Shown: in pieces, positions 32,040 through 43,000 of the stretch | Layout: each line of letters starts with the position of its first letter | Position numbering within the stretch: position 1 is the stretch's first letter | Source: Cliona cf. orientalis | Lineage: Eukaryota > Porifera > Demospongiae > Clionaida > Clionaidae | Assembly (NCBI GenBank): GCA_963930775.1 | Contig: OZ005698.1 | Span: 4,594,501-4,658,500 of the forward strand | Length of the DNA: 64,000 bases | Reading direction: 5' to 3' | Made by a program: the position numbers and the translations under genes | The notes under the pieces: generated by a model | What the model saw: the letters and a program-made list of their open reading frames with translations, nothing else | What the model was told of the DNA's origin: nothing | The model's database searches: none

Positions 32040-32265
32040 GACATCCTACGAGAACTTAGAAAAATTTCAACAACCGAAAAAAAAAATCAAAGCATAAAGC
32101 AAGATTCGAACCTGCTACATTCTGTTCCACACATAAGAGCCCCAACCACTACACCACCGCTGATATCGCTGCTGCCAATCATTATTTTCCCCCTTTCGTA
32201 GACAAACCCTAGAGACTAACCCTGCTAACCATTGGCAACCCATCCCCAACCCCTCCCATCCATAC
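32040..32265 (-). mobile_element. tRNA-derived SINE-like copy
   Basis: On the minus strand, TGGTGTAGTGGTTGGGGCTC (A-box-like) is followed about 35 bp later by CAGGTTCGAATCTTGC (B-box), the spacing of a tRNA pol III promoter. In the 5' direction is the GGGTTGCCAATGGTTAGCAG block shared with 12812 and 17965-18185; the 3' end runs into a T-rich tail. A true tRNA is unlikely because no acceptor-stem pairing surrounds the two boxes. Confidence 0.65.
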
Positions 32266-32269
32266 CGCA

Positions 32270-32940
32270 TATATTATTGTCAAAATCGTTATGTACATAT
32301 TATGCGCGTGTGATTGCATCATAACCATGCGCCGATAATCTAATTAGAATGTCTGTACATAACGATTTCGGTTCTTTGTCAGTAGTCCGGAAGCAACGTT
32401 CGAGCAGAGCGAGGTCGCCATTGCACACGTACACTTATGATTGCTTTGAGGGATGTGGCCTCTGCAACTGCTTTCCATCTGTGCATGCACACGGCACTAA
32501 TAGGCAATCTTGCCCAGGCAGGATACTGTGTTTGTGCATGAACTACGTCTCTCTGTTTTTTGAGCATATACCGTTAATAGATGATCATGCATACTAACCA
32601 CATTATCCCATCATGATTGTGACATTAAACACACACATACACATACATACACTCATGAACCTCACGGCAGCCATCTGGCTCTTTGACTTAGTGGGCGGGG
32701 CCACGTATTTACCATAAATGGCGAATATACAGACTTCCACGTGCAACATACGTAGCAATGTTCATTGCAATTTTTTGCAATACTTTAGTACGGGCGATCC
32801 GGGTATGTTTTTGCTCATATCTCCATGACTACACGGGCTAGAGACTTCAAATTTGCTGGAGCAATAGTTCAAAGGTTGTTGTTGGTAATGGTGGCCTTAA
32901 CTCAAAAATTTTTTTCCGCACATTATGCTTGGTTTCCTCA
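32270..32940. other. Spacer, no gene seen
   Basis: TACATAACGATTT occurs near 32354 and inverted as AAATCGTTATGTACAT near 32282, giving a small inverted repeat. No domain-like frame. Confidence 0.4.
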
Positions 32941-32979
32941 TGGAGGGCCACATATTATTTAGACCCTACTTGTAACAAA

Positions 32980-33315
32980 TACAGTGATCTGATTGGTTGA
33001 ACTGCAGTATCTATCCTTCATAAAAAAAACCTTGTAAGCTCCATAAAAAATCTGGTAAATTTTGTTTGCCTATGGCTAGTTTGTTGCTAGGCATTTGTTT
33101 ATATACAAAGCTTTTGGGCATTATTGCTAGGATCTAAAGTAGTTAGACACTGTTTAGTCGGTTTCTACATGATTTAGAAGACCTCAGGGCTCAGAAGAAC
33201 CCTCGCTTCACTCGGGATTCTACACAGAGCCCTTCTGCCTTCTAAATCACGTAGAAACCTCCTGAACAGTGTCAACTATTATGTAGTATGTAGTATAATA
33301 GTTAGACACTGTTTA
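32980..33315. mobile_element. Inverted-repeat element with TAGACACTGTTTAG hairpin (copy 1)
   Basis: The hairpin at 33134-33300 has arms TTAGACACTGTTTAGTCGG... and ...TGAACAGTGTCAAC. The flanking 32980-33130 (AACAAATACAGTGATCTGAT ... GGCATTATTGCTAGGATC) is present in reverse complement at 42690-42890, next to the same hairpin, so the whole unit is a shared dispersed element. Confidence 0.75.
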
Positions 33316-35218
33316 GGAGGTTTCTACACGAAATAGTCAATAATAGGTCAAATATGTATACTTATGCAATACTGCACCCTACTGAGGTACTGGGTCTAAT
33401 TGCAACAGTTAGCTTTGGCTTGTTACCTCTTGACTCTGCACAACCATTGTTTACCATCCAGACTAGTAAGTATAGCTACTGTATTTAAGTTTAACCTTGC
33501 TGGAGTGCAGCTACTAATCGAGGGCGGCTCTTGTCTTGTGCCCAGCCTCTTTATTGCACGCGAAAAAAGAGGCTGGGCATCAGACTAATTCGAGGGAGGC
33601 TGTAATTTAATGGCTCTCACTTGGTGTTAAGAAATTTGCAACCTGAATTCTTAGCATATCCATAGATTATATATTCCCCTCCCCAGGATTGGAAATGGGG
33701 CTCGTGAACTAGGGCTGTTGGAGGCGAAGCAAGACTGTACTAAGATGATCATCTGACAATGAGTGAAGCAAGGAGCTTTTCATATGCCAGTGCTTAGCTT
33801 GAAATATACAGAAACAGACCACACAGAACTTGAGTCTGACTCTGTCAGCAATTCAAGCATCTGAGTTCAACTTGAAACTGAACTAAGAGAAGTTGATTTC
33901 TATTATTAAAATCAATACAAACAATAATCATCAAGACTCAAGTAGCCTCTATTTTACATGTTGTGTTGGTTGTATTATTTATACTATACGTATAATGTTA
34001 TGTTGGGTAAAAAAAGCAAAAACTACTATATTATTATCATGATTGTATAGTTAAAATGTAGCTATCATTAAAATTTTACTAAAAATAGTCCTAGCAGTTT
34101 GAAATGCTGCTTCTGCACTCAGGATGTTTAGGCAGTATATCATCACTGTGGCTACCACAACAGTTTGATCCAGCTTACACGTTCGTGAACTTCTGACACG
34201 GATGAATCATCGTGCACCCCAAAGCAGCTGGTGATTGTTGGAAGGGATTGATATCTACAATAATGCTACAAATTTAATTTGCTGTACTTTACTATCCCTG
34301 TGGTTGATATGGCCTGAAGGAACTGAGACAGAGACATTGTGGCAGAATATGTATTGTACTGTTCAAGCAACACAACCATGTCTGGTTGTGTTGCTTGAAG
34401 AGTACAATACATACTGGACAGCGACCCCCTTGATTTTCATCTGTAAGCCGGAAGGCCGGTAATACTGATGGTGAACCATTGGTGGACAGGTTATAGATTA
34501 TACATTCCCATATTATAGTCTGTAGACAGGTAAATCATCTATGAACCTGCATACAAAAAAAACTTCATGATATACACCTAAAAAGGAGCATACCACGCAA
34601 CAGATCTCAACAAAGGCACTACATCTGTATCCTTTTAGTTCATCTCCATTGCTTACAGGTAGAGATTTTGTCCCACAAAGATTTTATCTGATGCCCCATG
34701 ATGCCATGACCTGACCTAGGTGTGAAAGCTGCGTGCCCGCAGTTGACCACGTAACAGAGGCTTGGAGAGTCGCTTATGGATACAAATAAACAAAAATAAT
34801 GTTGTATCTTACCTTAAAAGAGCTTCCAATGACCTCAAGAGCTCTTCTGCCTCACCAGCTTCTCTGGTTCCACATGTGAAAAACAAGAACGCGGACTGTC
34901 TGCGCAAATAAATACTGTACATATGGTGCATGCTCACATGGCCGTTTCCAATCCCGGGAGAGGAATATAATCTATGGCATATCATACAGGTAGATAGGTA
35001 TATTACCGGGGGTATATGAAATTAAATTTGGCAACTTGAAAATTCGCCGAGTCACAAGGCAAGGTTCTAGATCTGTATACATCCTTCTGAGGTGATATCT
35101 AGTGGTGCCTGCAAGCACAAATGTCAAGTGGGTATACTGCTGCACTACAGCCCATTTTGCCTATGATTTTTTATTTGAAGATCCTGCTGTTTTTCAGCTT
35201 CAATACAATAGTTATACC
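33316..35218. other. Spacer with small hairpins, no gene seen
   Basis: At 33505-33600 is a fragment of the CGAGGGCGGCT element seen complete at 56073, interrupted by a hairpin AAAGAGGCTGGGCAT. At 34350-34412 is a strong hairpin (TTGTACTGTTCAAGCAACAC against its near complement). No convincing coding region. Confidence 0.45.
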
Positions 35219-35388
35219 TGTGGTATGAACTAATAATTATTACTAAATATGATGTCATCACTTTAAGTATTATTTCCTCTCTGTATCATCATTATACTTC
35301 CTGTTATGCATGCATATAAAATGCCAGTGTTTATGTCTAATGTTCAGTTGTGTCTCTGTATTGTATCATTACGGAGCTAAATACTACA
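35219..35388 (+). mobile_element. 5' LTR of Ty3/gypsy element (170 bp)
   Basis: Runs from TGTGGTATGAACTAATAATT to GGAGCTAAATACTACA. It differs from the 3' LTR by two substitutions and lacks 26 bp that lie between TTA repeats in the 3' copy. ATACC precedes it (35214-35218) and follows the 3' LTR, the expected 5 bp target duplication. Confidence 0.95.
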
Positions 35389-35404
35389 TGGTGGCAGCGG
35401 TGGG
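35389..35404 (+). other. Primer-binding-site region
   Basis: TGGTGGCAGCGGTGGG directly follows the 5' LTR. It begins with TGG, as expected for a site complementary to a tRNA CCA end; the specific tRNA is not assigned. Confidence 0.5.
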
Positions 35405-36230
35405 ATGGCGCAATCGATATCCCTCACACCGCCACAGCCGTTCGACTTCAAAAAGCCCGACGAGTGAGTAAAGTGGAAGAGGCGCTTTACGCAGTTTCTT
35501 AGTGCGTCCGGACTAAGCAAGGAGGATGAGGCACGTCAAGTAAGCACCCTGTTGTACTGTTTGGGCGACGATGCCGAGGGAGTGCTGGCCTCAACGAACA
35601 TCACAGAAGACGCGCGCAAAAAGTACAAGGATGTTGTGGCCAAGTTTGACGAGTACTTCGACGTGAGGAAAAATATCATTTATGAAAGAGCCAAATTTAA
35701 CACCAGAGATCAACAAGAGGGCGAGACGACAGACGAGTACATTACCGTGCTGTATGAGCTGATCGAAACGTGTGAATACGGAGCGCTCAAAGAGGACATA
35801 CTTCGCAATCGTATAGTTGTCGGCATACGCGACAAGAGTATGTCGGAGAAGTTACAGCTACAAAATGACCTTACATTGGAGAAAGTAAAGATGGCCACAC
35901 GCCAAAAAGATGCAGTAAGGCAGCAGTCACAGCAGCTCGTCACATCAGCAAAAGAACACCTGGTGGAAGACGTGAGTCGATAAACCGCTAGGCGACCTAC
36001 TCGTGGGAAGGTCGGCGCCACTCCCAAACCGCAGGGTGGTGCAACAGCCTCCTGGTGTACGCGTTGTGGTAGGAGAAAACACCAGGGGAACGAGAAATGC
36101 CCTGCTAGGAATGTTGTCTGCCATAACTGTAAAAAGAGACGCCATTTTAAAGCTCACTGTCTGTCCAAGCCATCTCAAGCCTCCACAGCGGAGTTAGAGG
36201 CTGGAGCAGCTTTTCTGGGAACACTGTCTA
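35405..36230 (+). pseudogene. gag: gag: capsid and zinc knuckle, two in-frame stops
   Basis: The ATG at 35405 opens a frame with LTPPQPFDFKKPDE, then TGA at 35465, then VKWKRRFTQFL. The capsid-like part (to 35980) includes RAKFNTRDQQEGETTDEYIT, a standard Ty3/gypsy gag pattern. TAA at 35981 interrupts the same frame, which continues into a double CCHC-like region at 36053-36165 (CTRCGRRKHQG ... CHNCKKRRHFKAHC). In the second knuckle the usual Gly before His is Arg. Both stops lie where uninterrupted homologous sequence would be expected, so they look like point mutations. Gag forms the particle and binds RNA. Confidence 0.8.
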
Positions 36231-36878
36231 GTGGATCCAGTCCCTGTTGGAGAAGCGAGTCTCAACAACAAAAGAGTTGAGTTCAAACTCGACACGGGAG
36301 CAGAGGTCACGGCAGCGTCAGAGGCGACCTATAAGCAAGTTTACGGGAAAAAACTTGAGCATCCGACCAGAGTTCTGTATGGCCCAGCCTATCAGTCGCT
36401 CAAAGTTCTGGGTCAGTTTAGGGGACAGCTCACTGTCAAGGACAAGTCCTACCAGGAGACCATTTTCGTGGTGAGAGGACTCAAAAATAACCTCCTTGGT
36501 CTACCTGCACTTACTACTCTCAAGCTAGTACAGAGAGTTGAAAGTACCTACAGTTCCCTCGCGGATGTCAAAAAAGAATTCCCCACTGTATTTTCAGGTC
36601 TAGGCAACTTTGGTGAACCGTATACGATCAAGTTGAAGGACGATGCCAAACCCCGTGCCTTGCATACACCAAGGAATGTGCCAATCCCGTTGCAAGAAAA
36701 AGTATCAGATGAACTTAAGCGAATGGAGTCGTTAAGAGTGATATCGAAAGTGAGCGAACCTACACCATGGTGTGACGGCATGGTTGTCGTGCCAAAGAAG
36801 TCTGGCGACGTCCGTATATGCGTAGACTTGAAGGCACTCAATGAAAGTGTAATGAGAGAGTCCTATTCCCAAGGTTGA
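36231..36878 (+). pseudogene. pol: pol part 1: aspartic protease and start of reverse transcriptase
   Basis: In a different frame from gag. FKLDTGAEVT (36285) holds the catalytic aspartate of a retropepsin-like protease. After a linker with TVFSGLGNFGEPYTIKLKDD, the RT N-terminal motifs VISKVSEPTPWCDGMVVVPK and VRICVDLKALNE follow. The frame ends at 36878 by a shift; the next segment continues about one base out of register. It should encode polyprotein processing and the fingers of the RT. Confidence 0.9.
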
Positions 36879-37845
36879 TGATACCCTCGCACGGCTGTCG
36901 GGAGCAGCCCTGTTCATGAAACTTGACGCAAACAGCGGCTTTTGGCAGATTCCGCTATCAGAGGAATCTCGCCTGCTAACTACCTTCATTACACCCTTTG
37001 GCAGATACGCTTTTAACAAGCTCCCGTTCGGAATCTCGAGCGCTCCAGAGATATTCCAGAGACGCATGAATCGCATCGTAGAAGGTCTGGAAGGAGTAGT
37101 CTGTCAAATGGATGACATGCTAGTGTTTGGAAAGGACGAAGGAGAACACCGTGAACGACTCGCCAAAGTATTAAAGCGACTCGAATCCGCTCACGTCACA
37201 CTCAACCCCAGCAAATGTGAATTCAACAAAACGACAATCAAATTCCTCGGACACGTCATTGATCGCACTGGAGTCAAAGCAGATCCAGACAAGACACAAG
37301 CCATCACGAGAATGGAAGCACCCCGCTCAGTATCAGATTTAAGAAGATTTCTTGGTTTAGTCAATCAATTAGGAAAGTTTTCCCCCAACATAGCTGAAAT
37401 AACGCAACCTCTACGTGAGCTACTCAGTTCGAAACGTGCATGGCTCTGGGGACCTGACCAGGAGAAAGCTTTTGCTAGCGTCAAAGAGGAACTGGTGAAA
37501 CCAACCACTCTAACGCTGTATGATCCTACTGTGCAAGTTAAAATCTCAGCAGATGCCTCATCATTTGGCTTAGGGGCCATATTACTGCAGCAGGAGAAGG
37601 GAGATTGGAGACCAGTAGCGTACGCGTCAAGGTCGATGACGCCTACAGAGAGGAGATATGCCCAGATCGAGAAAGAGGCGTTAGCCTTAACCTGGGCCTG
37701 CGGGAAGTTTTCCGACTACGTATTGGGCCGGAAGTTCTCAATCAAAACTGATCACAAACCCCTCATTCCTCTTCTAAACTCAAAAGAATCTCGACGCTCT
37801 ACCTCCACGTATAGTGCGCTTTCGTTTACGACTTGCGAAGTTTGA
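36879..37845 (+). pseudogene. pol: pol part 2: reverse transcriptase and RNase H
   Basis: MKLDANSGFWQIPL supplies the first RT Asp, LPFGISSAPEIFQ the next motif, and CQMDDMLVF (37102) the YXDD-type box with Met at the usual Val position. Then HVTLNPSKCEF and FLGHVIDRTGV. RNase H begins near 37540 with ISADASSFGLGAILLQQ, continues AYASRSMTPTERRYAQIEKE, and reaches TDHKPLIPLL. A shift near 37790 moves the frame into the next segment. The domains copy element RNA into DNA and remove the RNA strand. Confidence 0.92.
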
Positions 37846-39232
37846 TTACACTGTCTACCACGTTCCGGGGAAGCAGTTGTTTACAGCTGATGCACTATCC
37901 CGAACTCCCATCCCTGAAACAATAGAGGACCCCCTACAAGAAGTTGAGGACTTTGTGGAAGCTATCACACAGAGATGTTTACCTGCAACTCCTCAGAGAT
38001 TGGGAGAATATAGAAAGGCTCAGGAACAAGATGCAGTGTGTGAGCAGGTACGACAATACTGTATGACAGAGTGGCCACAGAAAAAGTTTATATCCTCCGA
38101 AATTATACCGTATTACAAGTTCAAGGATCACCTGACCGTGTGTGATAACCTATTGCTGTTCAATAACAGAATTGTCGTCCCGAAGTCCCTTCAGAGAGAG
38201 ACGCTAGAGAGGATACATGCGGGCCACCAAGGGATAGAGAGATGCAGAGCCAGAGTCACAATGTCGGTTTGGTGGCCTGGTGTGATGCATGCAATTGCTC
38301 AGCTGGTGCAAAACTGTCGAGAATGTGCAGAACAGTCTAGGAACAAGAGAGAGCCTTTGATCACGACTCCACTACCTGAATACCTGTGGCAGTTAGTAGG
38401 AACCGATTTATTCGAGCTAGACAAGTGTCAGTACTTGCTAGTGGTGGATTACTTTTCGAGGTATCCAGAAGTGATCAAACTGAGCTCAACTACCTCAAAT
38501 CAAGTCATTTCTGCACTGAAAACGATCTTCGCCCGTCACAGTATCCCGGAAACAGTTCGCAGTGATAATGGACCTCAATATTCGTCTCAAGAGTTCGCCA
38601 TGTTTGCAAGCAGCTATGGTTTCAGCCACATAACAAGCAGTCCAAGATATCCCCAAAGTAATGGGCAGGTGGAGAGAATGGTTCAGACGATCAAGACAAT
38701 GTTAATGAAGTCACCGGATCCACACATAGCCGTTTTGAGCTATCGTGCAACCCCTCACCCTTGGTGCGGATACAGTCCAGCAGAGCTATGTATGGGTCGA
38801 AGGGTTCGCACAGCTGTCCCACAGTCAAACGCTATGCTGATACCGCAGTGGTCATATCTAAACGAGTTCAGAGAGAAAAATGCAGAATTTAAGAGGAAGC
38901 AGAAAGAACAGTTTGATAGTCGCCATGGAGCTAAGAAACTCCCTGACATTCTAGATGATTCGGAAGTATGGATAACGTCTGGGGACAGGCCAATCTCAGG
39001 TAGAATTGTGACTGCTGGTGACACACCGAGATCGTACGTGGTAGAGACAGACTCGGGAGAGCTCCAGAGAAACAGGAGCCATCTCATTGTCGCACCCAAG
39101 ACGGAGCAAGACTCCACACCTGAGAATGCGGTTGAGACAGAGCAACAGCCAGAACCGGCTACACCTCCCAGAAGGATCACGACTCGTACCAGGACTGGAG
39201 CGAATATTCAGCCGCCAGAGAGACTGGCTTAA
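37814..39232 (+). CDS. pol: pol part 3: end of RNase H and integrase
   Basis: The 472-residue frame starts with the RNase H tail VPGKQLFTADALSRTP. The integrase zinc-binding domain is HAGHQ...CREC (38215-38325). The core has TDLFELDKC (Asp at 38405), RSDNGPQYSS (Asp at 38564) and QSNGQVERM (Glu at 38672), giving 35 residues between the second Asp and Glu, the standard D,D35E. A basic C-terminal tail ends at TAA 39230-39232, eight bases before the 3' LTR. This segment is intact; it has no start of its own and would be expressed only as part of a polyprotein. Confidence 0.92.
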   Translation: MRFRLRLAKFDYTVYHVPGKQLFTADALSRTPIPETIEDPLQEVEDFVEAITQRCLPATPQRLGEYRKAQEQDAVCEQVRQYCMTEWPQKKFISSEIIPYYKFKDHLTVCDNLLLFNNRIVVPKSLQRETLERIHAGHQGIERCRARVTMSVWWPGVMHAIAQLVQNCRECAEQSRNKREPLITTPLPEYLWQLVGTDLFELDKCQYLLVVDYFSRYPEVIKLSSTTSNQVISALKTIFARHSIPETVRSDNGPQYSSQEFAMFASSYGFSHITSSPRYPQSNGQVERMVQTIKTMLMKSPDPHIAVLSYRATPHPWCGYSPAELCMGRRVRTAVPQSNAMLIPQWSYLNEFREKNAEFKRKQKEQFDSRHGAKKLPDILDDSEVWITSGDRPISGRIVTAGDTPRSYVVETDSGELQRNRSHLIVAPKTEQDSTPENAVETEQQPEPATPPRRITTRTRTGANIQPPERLA

Positions 39233-39240
39233 AGGGGGGA
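39231..39240 (+). other. Polypurine tract
   Basis: AAAGGGGGGA directly precedes the 3' LTR; it is the usual plus-strand primer site. Confidence 0.85.
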
Positions 39241-39436
39241 TGTGGTATGAACTAATAATTATTACTAAATATGATGTCATGACTTTAAGTATTATTTCCT
39301 CTCTGTATCATCATTATACTTCCTGTTATGCATGCATATAAAACGCCAGTGTTTATGTCTAATGTTCAGTTGTGTCTCTGTATTGTATCATTATGTCTAT
39401 AATAATCCTTGCTGTGTTACGGAGCTAAATACTACA
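39241..39436 (+). mobile_element. 3' LTR of Ty3/gypsy element (196 bp)
   Basis: Starts TGTGGTATGAAC and ends AAATACTACA. ATACC follows at 39437-39441. It carries the 26 bp near the right end that the 5' LTR lacks. Confidence 0.95.
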
Positions 39437-39549
39437 ATACCCACAATAATATGACGACATGCATTGAAAATACTAATGTTGGTTTCTGCAATAGCAGGAC
39501 ATTAATATGTTATCATGTGAGGGGGTGTGCTACACATGCATGATAAAAA

Positions 39550-40002
39550 TTATCCTAAAATTCGTCTCTTTAACTCATCAATATAATATAGTCTTTCTTC
39601 TTGTGCACTGCAAATAAACCCTCGATTCTCCTGAGCTCGGCGTGTAAGAAAGGGTATAATATTATCCAGAGAGCCATATGCCAAAACTTTGTTTACACTA
39701 TATCCAGCTTGTGCCAGTGGGTAAGTCAAGTGGTCCCCCATTCCGAGTTGCTGCCCAAATGTAACACTACCATCATTAGGAGAGAGCTTGAGTTCCTTTA
39801 TTTTCATTAGTGCTTGTTGTACTGACTCTCGGTTGTGAGTTGCAACGATCAGGTGTACATGACCCTTATGAACCTCACTTAAGAGGTAGTCCAATACGTT
39901 GTGGTAGCTACTATCAGTGGCTTGTTTTGAAGGGTGGATGGGGCTGATATAATTATGCACCTTGGCCAAGTGTGTCTCGTGCTCCAAATAGCAACCACGT
40001 AC
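39550..40002 (-). CDS. PRODH: PRODH terminal exon
   Basis: The acceptor is TTGGTATAG at 40003-40011. The exon encodes 150 residues, from [11 protein letters not shown] to ELKRRILG, in one frame. It includes the substrate-binding arginines (RRAQEN) and the VTFGQQLGM strand. It is the best preserved PRODH part. The start ATG shown by a simple frame search (39987) is internal; splicing gives the extra five residues. Confidence 0.9.
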   Translation of the reverse strand, partial: VRGCYLEHETHLAKVHNYISPIHPSKQATDSSYHNVLDYLLSEVHKGHVHLIVATHNRESVQQALMKIKELKLSPNDGSVTFGQQLGMGDHLTYPLAQAGYSVNKVLAYGSLDNIIPFLTRRAQENRGFICSAQEERLYYIDELKRRILG

Positions 40003-43000
40003 CTATACCAAGAAGAACACACTACTAGTCCTTGAGTGGAGATTGATACACATAATAATATTATTATGAGGCAAAGTTTGGATTAATGTACATGATCATG
40101 CTGACAACTGGTGTGCCGTCAATAATCTGACAACTTACAATCTGCAAGAAGACTCCCAATTCTCTTGCCAACGCGGATGTGAATTACACATGCAGAAGTT
40201 ATGTTTATACTATGGGGATTTTATACAGGCGAATTTTAAGATGGCGGTGGTTGATGCTACGTGTCAACAAAGCCAGTGTGAAGGTTTTTGAACCATGAAC
40301 TTGTTAAAGATATTGTATTTTAGCTGAACTAAACTTGTTTCTGCATTCGTTTTTGTTGCAAGAGCTCGAAGACTACCAGCATTATCTTCCATGATTGAGT
40401 GTCTGAGCCAATTTTTGTGCATCCACTAAAGTACCTACAATAACCTCCAAACTTGGTTTATGGGTGCAGTAACTTCGCCTCTTTATTTGTTGTTGAAGTG
40501 AGACTGATGCTCTCCAGATCAAAACTATGCGAGGTATAAAATCTTCACTATTTCCAGCACATTGTAGCATCTTTCAATATAATATATTATAGTTGTCTGT
40601 TGCCTTAGTTATTTCTCTCACAAATCTTGATTTATTACCCCGTGCGCATGCGCGAGGGGTAATGTAATCAGTTTTGTCTGTTGTCGTTGTTGTTGTTAGC
40701 ACAAAAATCACCAGATCGGGAGATCTAGGGATCTGAGCGACTCGTAAATACAATGTATCCGTTAATATCGCCAAAAAAAACTGGCTTCAGTATGCTTCGA
40801 ATCGTTTCACAAGGCCCACAAGCGTTGCAAATACTGCGTTTTGTTGGCCACGCCTATGGACACTGCCCACTATGTGCTCTCTGCTCATGCGCACAACCTG
40901 GCACAATATGTAGGTAAAGGTCGTCAACAGGCTGCTCGCATCTGCATCATCAAGCTCTCTGATCAACCACAGATATGCTCTGACATCAACGCTGCAGCAC
41001 GTGGGGTATGTATAGAGCTCTAGTGCAAGATTGTATAGCTAACCTCCACAACCTTGTGTTAGCCTGATGACCTTTGGCGGTCCCACCCATACACAGGTAT
41101 TAGGGTTGACCAATATAAATACGCAGTAGACTAGTAGAGTAGACGCTGAATTTGATGTGCCTGCAAACATGATAATTGATGTGCATACCTTGAGCGCTCG
41201 CATACCGACGCATGCTGTACTACAGTCATGGCAACACACGAATTTCCTGTGCATGGGCAACAGAATAATTATACGGAAAACGAGGGGTCTTCATAGCCTC
41301 ATCCCCAGGCCACTCCATCGAAAGTGTGGGAGTGGCCTGGGGACAAGGCTAGGGTCTTCATGCAGACTGTTAAAGAACCATTCTTGACATACTGTAAAGT
41401 AATGTGTGCACACATAGGTTATTATGAATACGAGTGGGGTTCTCTAGTGATTTACACCACGAGTGCAAAGCGTGAGTGGTGTGAGCACTACTATACCTAT
41501 TCTAATTAAGGCACCTCTCTCTAATAAACGCACCACCTATGCCAGGGTCCTAAGTTTTGCCTCTATGTGTCATGCAGCCATGCTAATTATTTTGCCAGGT
41601 GTGTTGTAATTAGAGCGAAAGTGTGGAAATACTATAATTGTAATTAGAGCAAAAGTGTTATAACAAGGGCTATATTATTTTCCACACTTTCGCTCTATAA
41701 TTACAATGTGCTTCTCTAAAACATGCACCACCTGGACTAGAACGTTAATTTCCAGGCTCTAATTATGCACTACCCAAGATCAATTGGTAATAATAATTTT
41801 TTAGCAGTGTGCTAATTAGAACAGATACAGCTAGTAGCCTCACAGTGTGAATACTATGTATAGGTATAGGTTACATCACGAGGTGGAGGTCTCTACGGGA
41901 TTTACACACCGAGGGCTGGCCCGAGGCTGTGTAAATCGCGTAGAGACCGAACCGAGTGATGTAACCGACTTATACCATGGGCTACGTGGTCCTGACAACG
42001 TATCTACTGCCTAGCAACTACAGCGCCGGCCATATAAGGGCTCGAGTGCGTACCTAGTAACAGTTCAAACAATCGTTGTCGATCGAGTCGACGCTGGACA
42101 TTGATGCATAGTGAGCCAACGCTGTTTTCTGTCTAACTCGAGCTTCTTCCTTGACATTCAGAACCACAATACTATCGTTGCTCGTACAAAAGGCCGGCCA
42201 TGTCATCGCTGTCTTGATTTCAACTCAAGATAGTCAGAGTGCAGCTCAGTTTTTTTTACTACTGCTGACTTGGCAATCATTCACTCCACCCATTCAATTA
42301 ACGTAGTAAGACCTGTCCACAAATCATCTGCATACAGTACTCTGCATAGCACTAGAGCTCTGTACTTCATCTCTTTCACTAACAAAAGATGCTGTAACTA
42401 CCCTAGCAAGCATGATCATGTAAAATTTCATAGCCTCAGAGGTAGGTGTCTATCTAGATAGACACCTCCTAGGAGTTGTCTATGTGATTTAGACACCTCC
42501 TATAAATCAATCTGATTGGTCAGAATGTTACAACCATGGTACAAATAATAGTTAGATACTGTTTAGGAGGTTTCTACGTGATTTAGAAGACTGAAGGGCT
42601 CTGTGTAGATTCCCGAGCGAAATGAGGGTTCTACTGAGCCCTGAGGTCTTCTAAATCACGTAGAAACCGACTAAACAGTGTCTAACTACTTCATATCCTA
42701 GCAATAATGCCCAACAGCTTTGTACATAAACAATTGCCTAGCAACAAACTAGCCATAGGCTAACAAAATTTACCAGGTTTTTTTATGGAGCTTACAAGGT
42801 TTTTTATGTGCTTACAAGGTTTTTTTATGAAGGACAAATACTGCAGTTCAACCAATCAGATGACTGTATTTGTTACAAGTAGGATCTAAAACCTAGTAGC
42901 CATACAAATAAAAGGCACCACAAGTGGTGTAGAAGCCATATAATCAGCTCATATGCATATTCATGCACTGGTATATATAACTCTTGGAATTCCCCACTTG

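Larger units (their letters stand above)
35219..39436 (+). mobile_element. Full-length but defective Ty3/gypsy retrotransposon
   Basis: LTR, primer-site region, gag, protease, RT, RNase H, integrase, polypurine tract and LTR are present in standard Ty3/gypsy order (integrase last), with TG...CA LTR ends and a perfect 5 bp duplication ATACC. The internal region carries at least two in-frame stops and three frame changes although the LTRs are about 99% identical over the aligned part. It lies 113 bp downstream of the proline dehydrogenase stop, in opposite orientation. Confidence 0.95.

Noticed and set aside
32095..32165. True tRNA gene
   Set aside because: A and B boxes are present, but no acceptor or anticodon stem pairing was found, and related copies share flanks like a SINE.
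36003..36197. Plus frame over the gag zinc-knuckle region
   Set aside because: The Cys/His pattern is in the gag frame; this frame lacks any motif.
38755..39180. 141-residue minus frame
   Set aside because: Antisense of the integrase C-terminal region.
40382..40570. Extra PRODH exon
   Set aside because: The sequence does not match a PRODH segment and its splice borders do not fit the phases of neighbouring exons.
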